Assembly: GCF_021026295.1 (NCBI RefSeq)
Contig: NZ_JAJNDA010000006.1
Coordinates: forward strand, 186,001-250,000
Direction: 5' to 3'
Source of the DNA: Actinomycetospora soli
GTDB lineage: Bacteria; Actinomycetota; Actinomycetes; Mycobacteriales; Pseudonocardiaceae
DNA length: 64,000 nt
Below, one piece after another: positions 62,896-64,000 of the stretch (within the stretch, counting starts at the first letter, position 1; every line of letters starts with the position of its first letter). Both the position numbers and the translations under genes were made by a program. Under the pieces are notes generated by a model. That model worked only from the letters and a program-made list of their open reading frames with translations, did not search any database and was not told the origin of the DNA.

Positions 62896-64000
62896 ATGAT
62901 CTCGCCCGACCCCGACGTCGCGACCCTCCTGCGGGAGCTCGACGCCTTCATCGACGCCGAGATCGTCCCGCTGCAGGCGCAGGACGACAACGAGCGCTTC
63001 TTCGACCACCGGCGCGAGTTCGCCCGCACCGACGTCGAGGCGGGCGGGCTGCCCCGCCGCGAGTGGGAGGACCTGCTCGCCGAGGCCTGCCGTCGCGCGG
63101 ACGCGGCCGGCTTCTACCGCTACTCGCTGCCCGAGGACCTGGGCGGCCACGCGGGCACCGAGTCGGCGATGGCCGCGATCCGGGAACACCTCGCCCACCG
63201 CGGGCTCGGCCTGCACAACGACCTCCAGAACGAGCACTCCGTCGTCGGGAACCTCGTCTTCGCCCACCTGCTGCACCTCTACGGGACGCCGGAGCAGCGC
63301 GCGGAGCTCGTCGAGGACGTCATCACCGGACGACGGGGCCTGGCGTTCGGCCTGACCGAGCCCGAGCACGGCAGCGACGCCACCTGGATGGAGACCACCG
63401 CACGGCGCGACGGCGACGACTGGGTCATCGACGGGGCCAAGCGCTGGAGCACGGGCGTGCACCGGGCGAGCCACGAGATGGTGTTCGCGCGGACGTCGGG
63501 TGAGCCGGGCAGCACCCGCGGGCTGTCGGCGTTCCTCGTCCCCACCGACACGCCGGGCTTCGAGGTCCCCTACTACTGGTGGACGCTCAACATGCCGACC
63601 GACCACGGCGAGGTCGTCCTGCGCGACGTCCGCGTGCCCGGCTCGGCGCTGTTCGGCGAGGAGGGACGGGCCCTGGACGTCGCCCAGACGTTCGTGCACT
63701 CCAACCGCATCCGGCAGGCCGCCTCGAGCCTCGGGGCCGCGCAGTACTGCATCGACCGCGCCGTCGCCCACGCGCGGGAGCGGCACACGTTCGGTCGCCC
63801 GCTCGCGAGCCGGCAGGCGATCCAGTGGCCCCTGGTCGAGCTGCACACCGAGGCGGCGATGCTCCGCGCGCTCATCCGGGACACGGCCGCCGAGCTCGAC
63901 GAGTGCCACCGCGAGGGGCGACCCGAGGTGTCGGTCGGCCACCACGTCTCGATGTGCAACTACCGCGCCAACCGGCTCGTGTGCGACGCCGCCGACCGCG
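62896..64000 (+). CDS. acyl-CoA dehydrogenase, 5' part
   Basis: Starts at ATG 62896 with GGGAGGTG upstream; open through the window end with 368 codons visible. GLAFGLTEPEHGSDATWMETTA (in parts: GLTEPEHGSDATW) is the FAD/substrate signature, WVIDGAKRWSTGVHRASHEM the next strand, RIRQAASSLGAAQYCIDRAV and ARERHTFGRPLASRQAIQW the C-terminal bundle; the catalytic Glu should lie beyond the window. An ACAD of the FadE/ACAD11-like type, transcribed divergently from the repeat-protein gene. Confidence 0.88.
   Translation, partial: MISPDPDVATLLRELDAFIDAEIVPLQAQDDNERFFDHRREFARTDVEAGGLPRREWEDLLAEACRRADAAGFYRYSLPEDLGGHAGTESAMAAIREHLAHRGLGLHNDLQNEHSVVGNLVFAHLLHLYGTPEQRAELVEDVITGRRGLAFGLTEPEHGSDATWMETTARRDGDDWVIDGAKRWSTGVHRASHEMVFARTSGEPGSTRGLSAFLVPTDTPGFEVPYYWWTLNMPTDHGEVVLRDVRVPGSALFGEEGRALDVAQTFVHSNRIRQAASSLGAAQYCIDRAVAHARERHTFGRPLASRQAIQWPLVELHTEAAMLRALIRDTAAELDECHREGRPEVSVGHHVSMCNYRANRLVCDAADR

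Overview
The window is about 64 kb of very GC-rich chromosome (third codon positions are nearly all G or C) from a filamentous or morphologically complex actinobacterium. The evidence is an SsgA-type sporulation/cell-division gene, a Ser/Thr kinase with an extracellular domain, an MmpS-like protein, SARP (BTAD) regulators fused to STAND ATPases, a mycofactocin-type SDR, and frequent GTG starts in GTGA/ATGA stop-start overlaps. Pseudonocardiales (Pseudonocardia or Actinomycetospora-like) is my best guess, from gene style only. I saw no rRNA, tRNA, CRISPR array or transposase gene.

Layout. 1-5,714: envelope proteins of unknown function and a membrane Ser/Thr kinase with a zinc-ribbon partner. 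5,888-9,374: a three-gene operon (HTH protein, APH-like kinase, glycosyltransferase-like protein) that I cannot match to a known system. 9,513-12,012: a tiny four-CxxC zinc-finger peptide, a membrane-anchored protein and two YbjN-like proteins. 12,155-15,101: two sensor-kinase-like proteins and one NarL-type regulator. 15,474-23,800: a permuted papain-like protein, a SARP-STAND ATPase, a TPR-CHAT caspase-like protease and a multi-TM protein. This is the best candidate here for an undescribed conflict or regulated-proteolysis system. 23,994-24,596: a Doc/Fic toxin-antitoxin pair whose toxin is interrupted by an amber codon. 24,722-38,218: housekeeping and accessory genes, including a second SARP-STAND protein.

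38,587-56,710 is a catabolic island. It holds acyl-CoA dehydrogenase, a fused and truncated acyl-CoA ligase/SDR, a luciferase-like monooxygenase, an APH-type kinase, a ThuA-like protein, a TIM-barrel isomerase, several SDRs, two amidohydrolases, an MFS importer, a divergent P450 pair with a ferredoxin, and a limonene-epoxide-hydrolase-like protein. A TrmB-type regulator lies in the middle. Three inverted repeats built on GTCGTCAG lie in front of its operons and are candidate operators. The gene content suggests uptake and oxidation of an alicyclic or terpenoid-like compound to acyl-CoA intermediates, but the substrate cannot be read from sequence.

56,712-64,000: a secreted protein, a lipoprotein, an APH-DUF6285 protein, the SsgA-like gene, a secreted protein with a Lys-every-fifth-residue domain plus four 22-residue repeats, and the start of a second acyl-CoA dehydrogenase.

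Two DNA-level signals overlie the genes. One is a dispersed 14-mer, CCCGTCGTCGGGAA, with nine exact copies in several reading frames and both orientations. The other is several families of intergenic palindromes, mostly at the 3' ends of genes.
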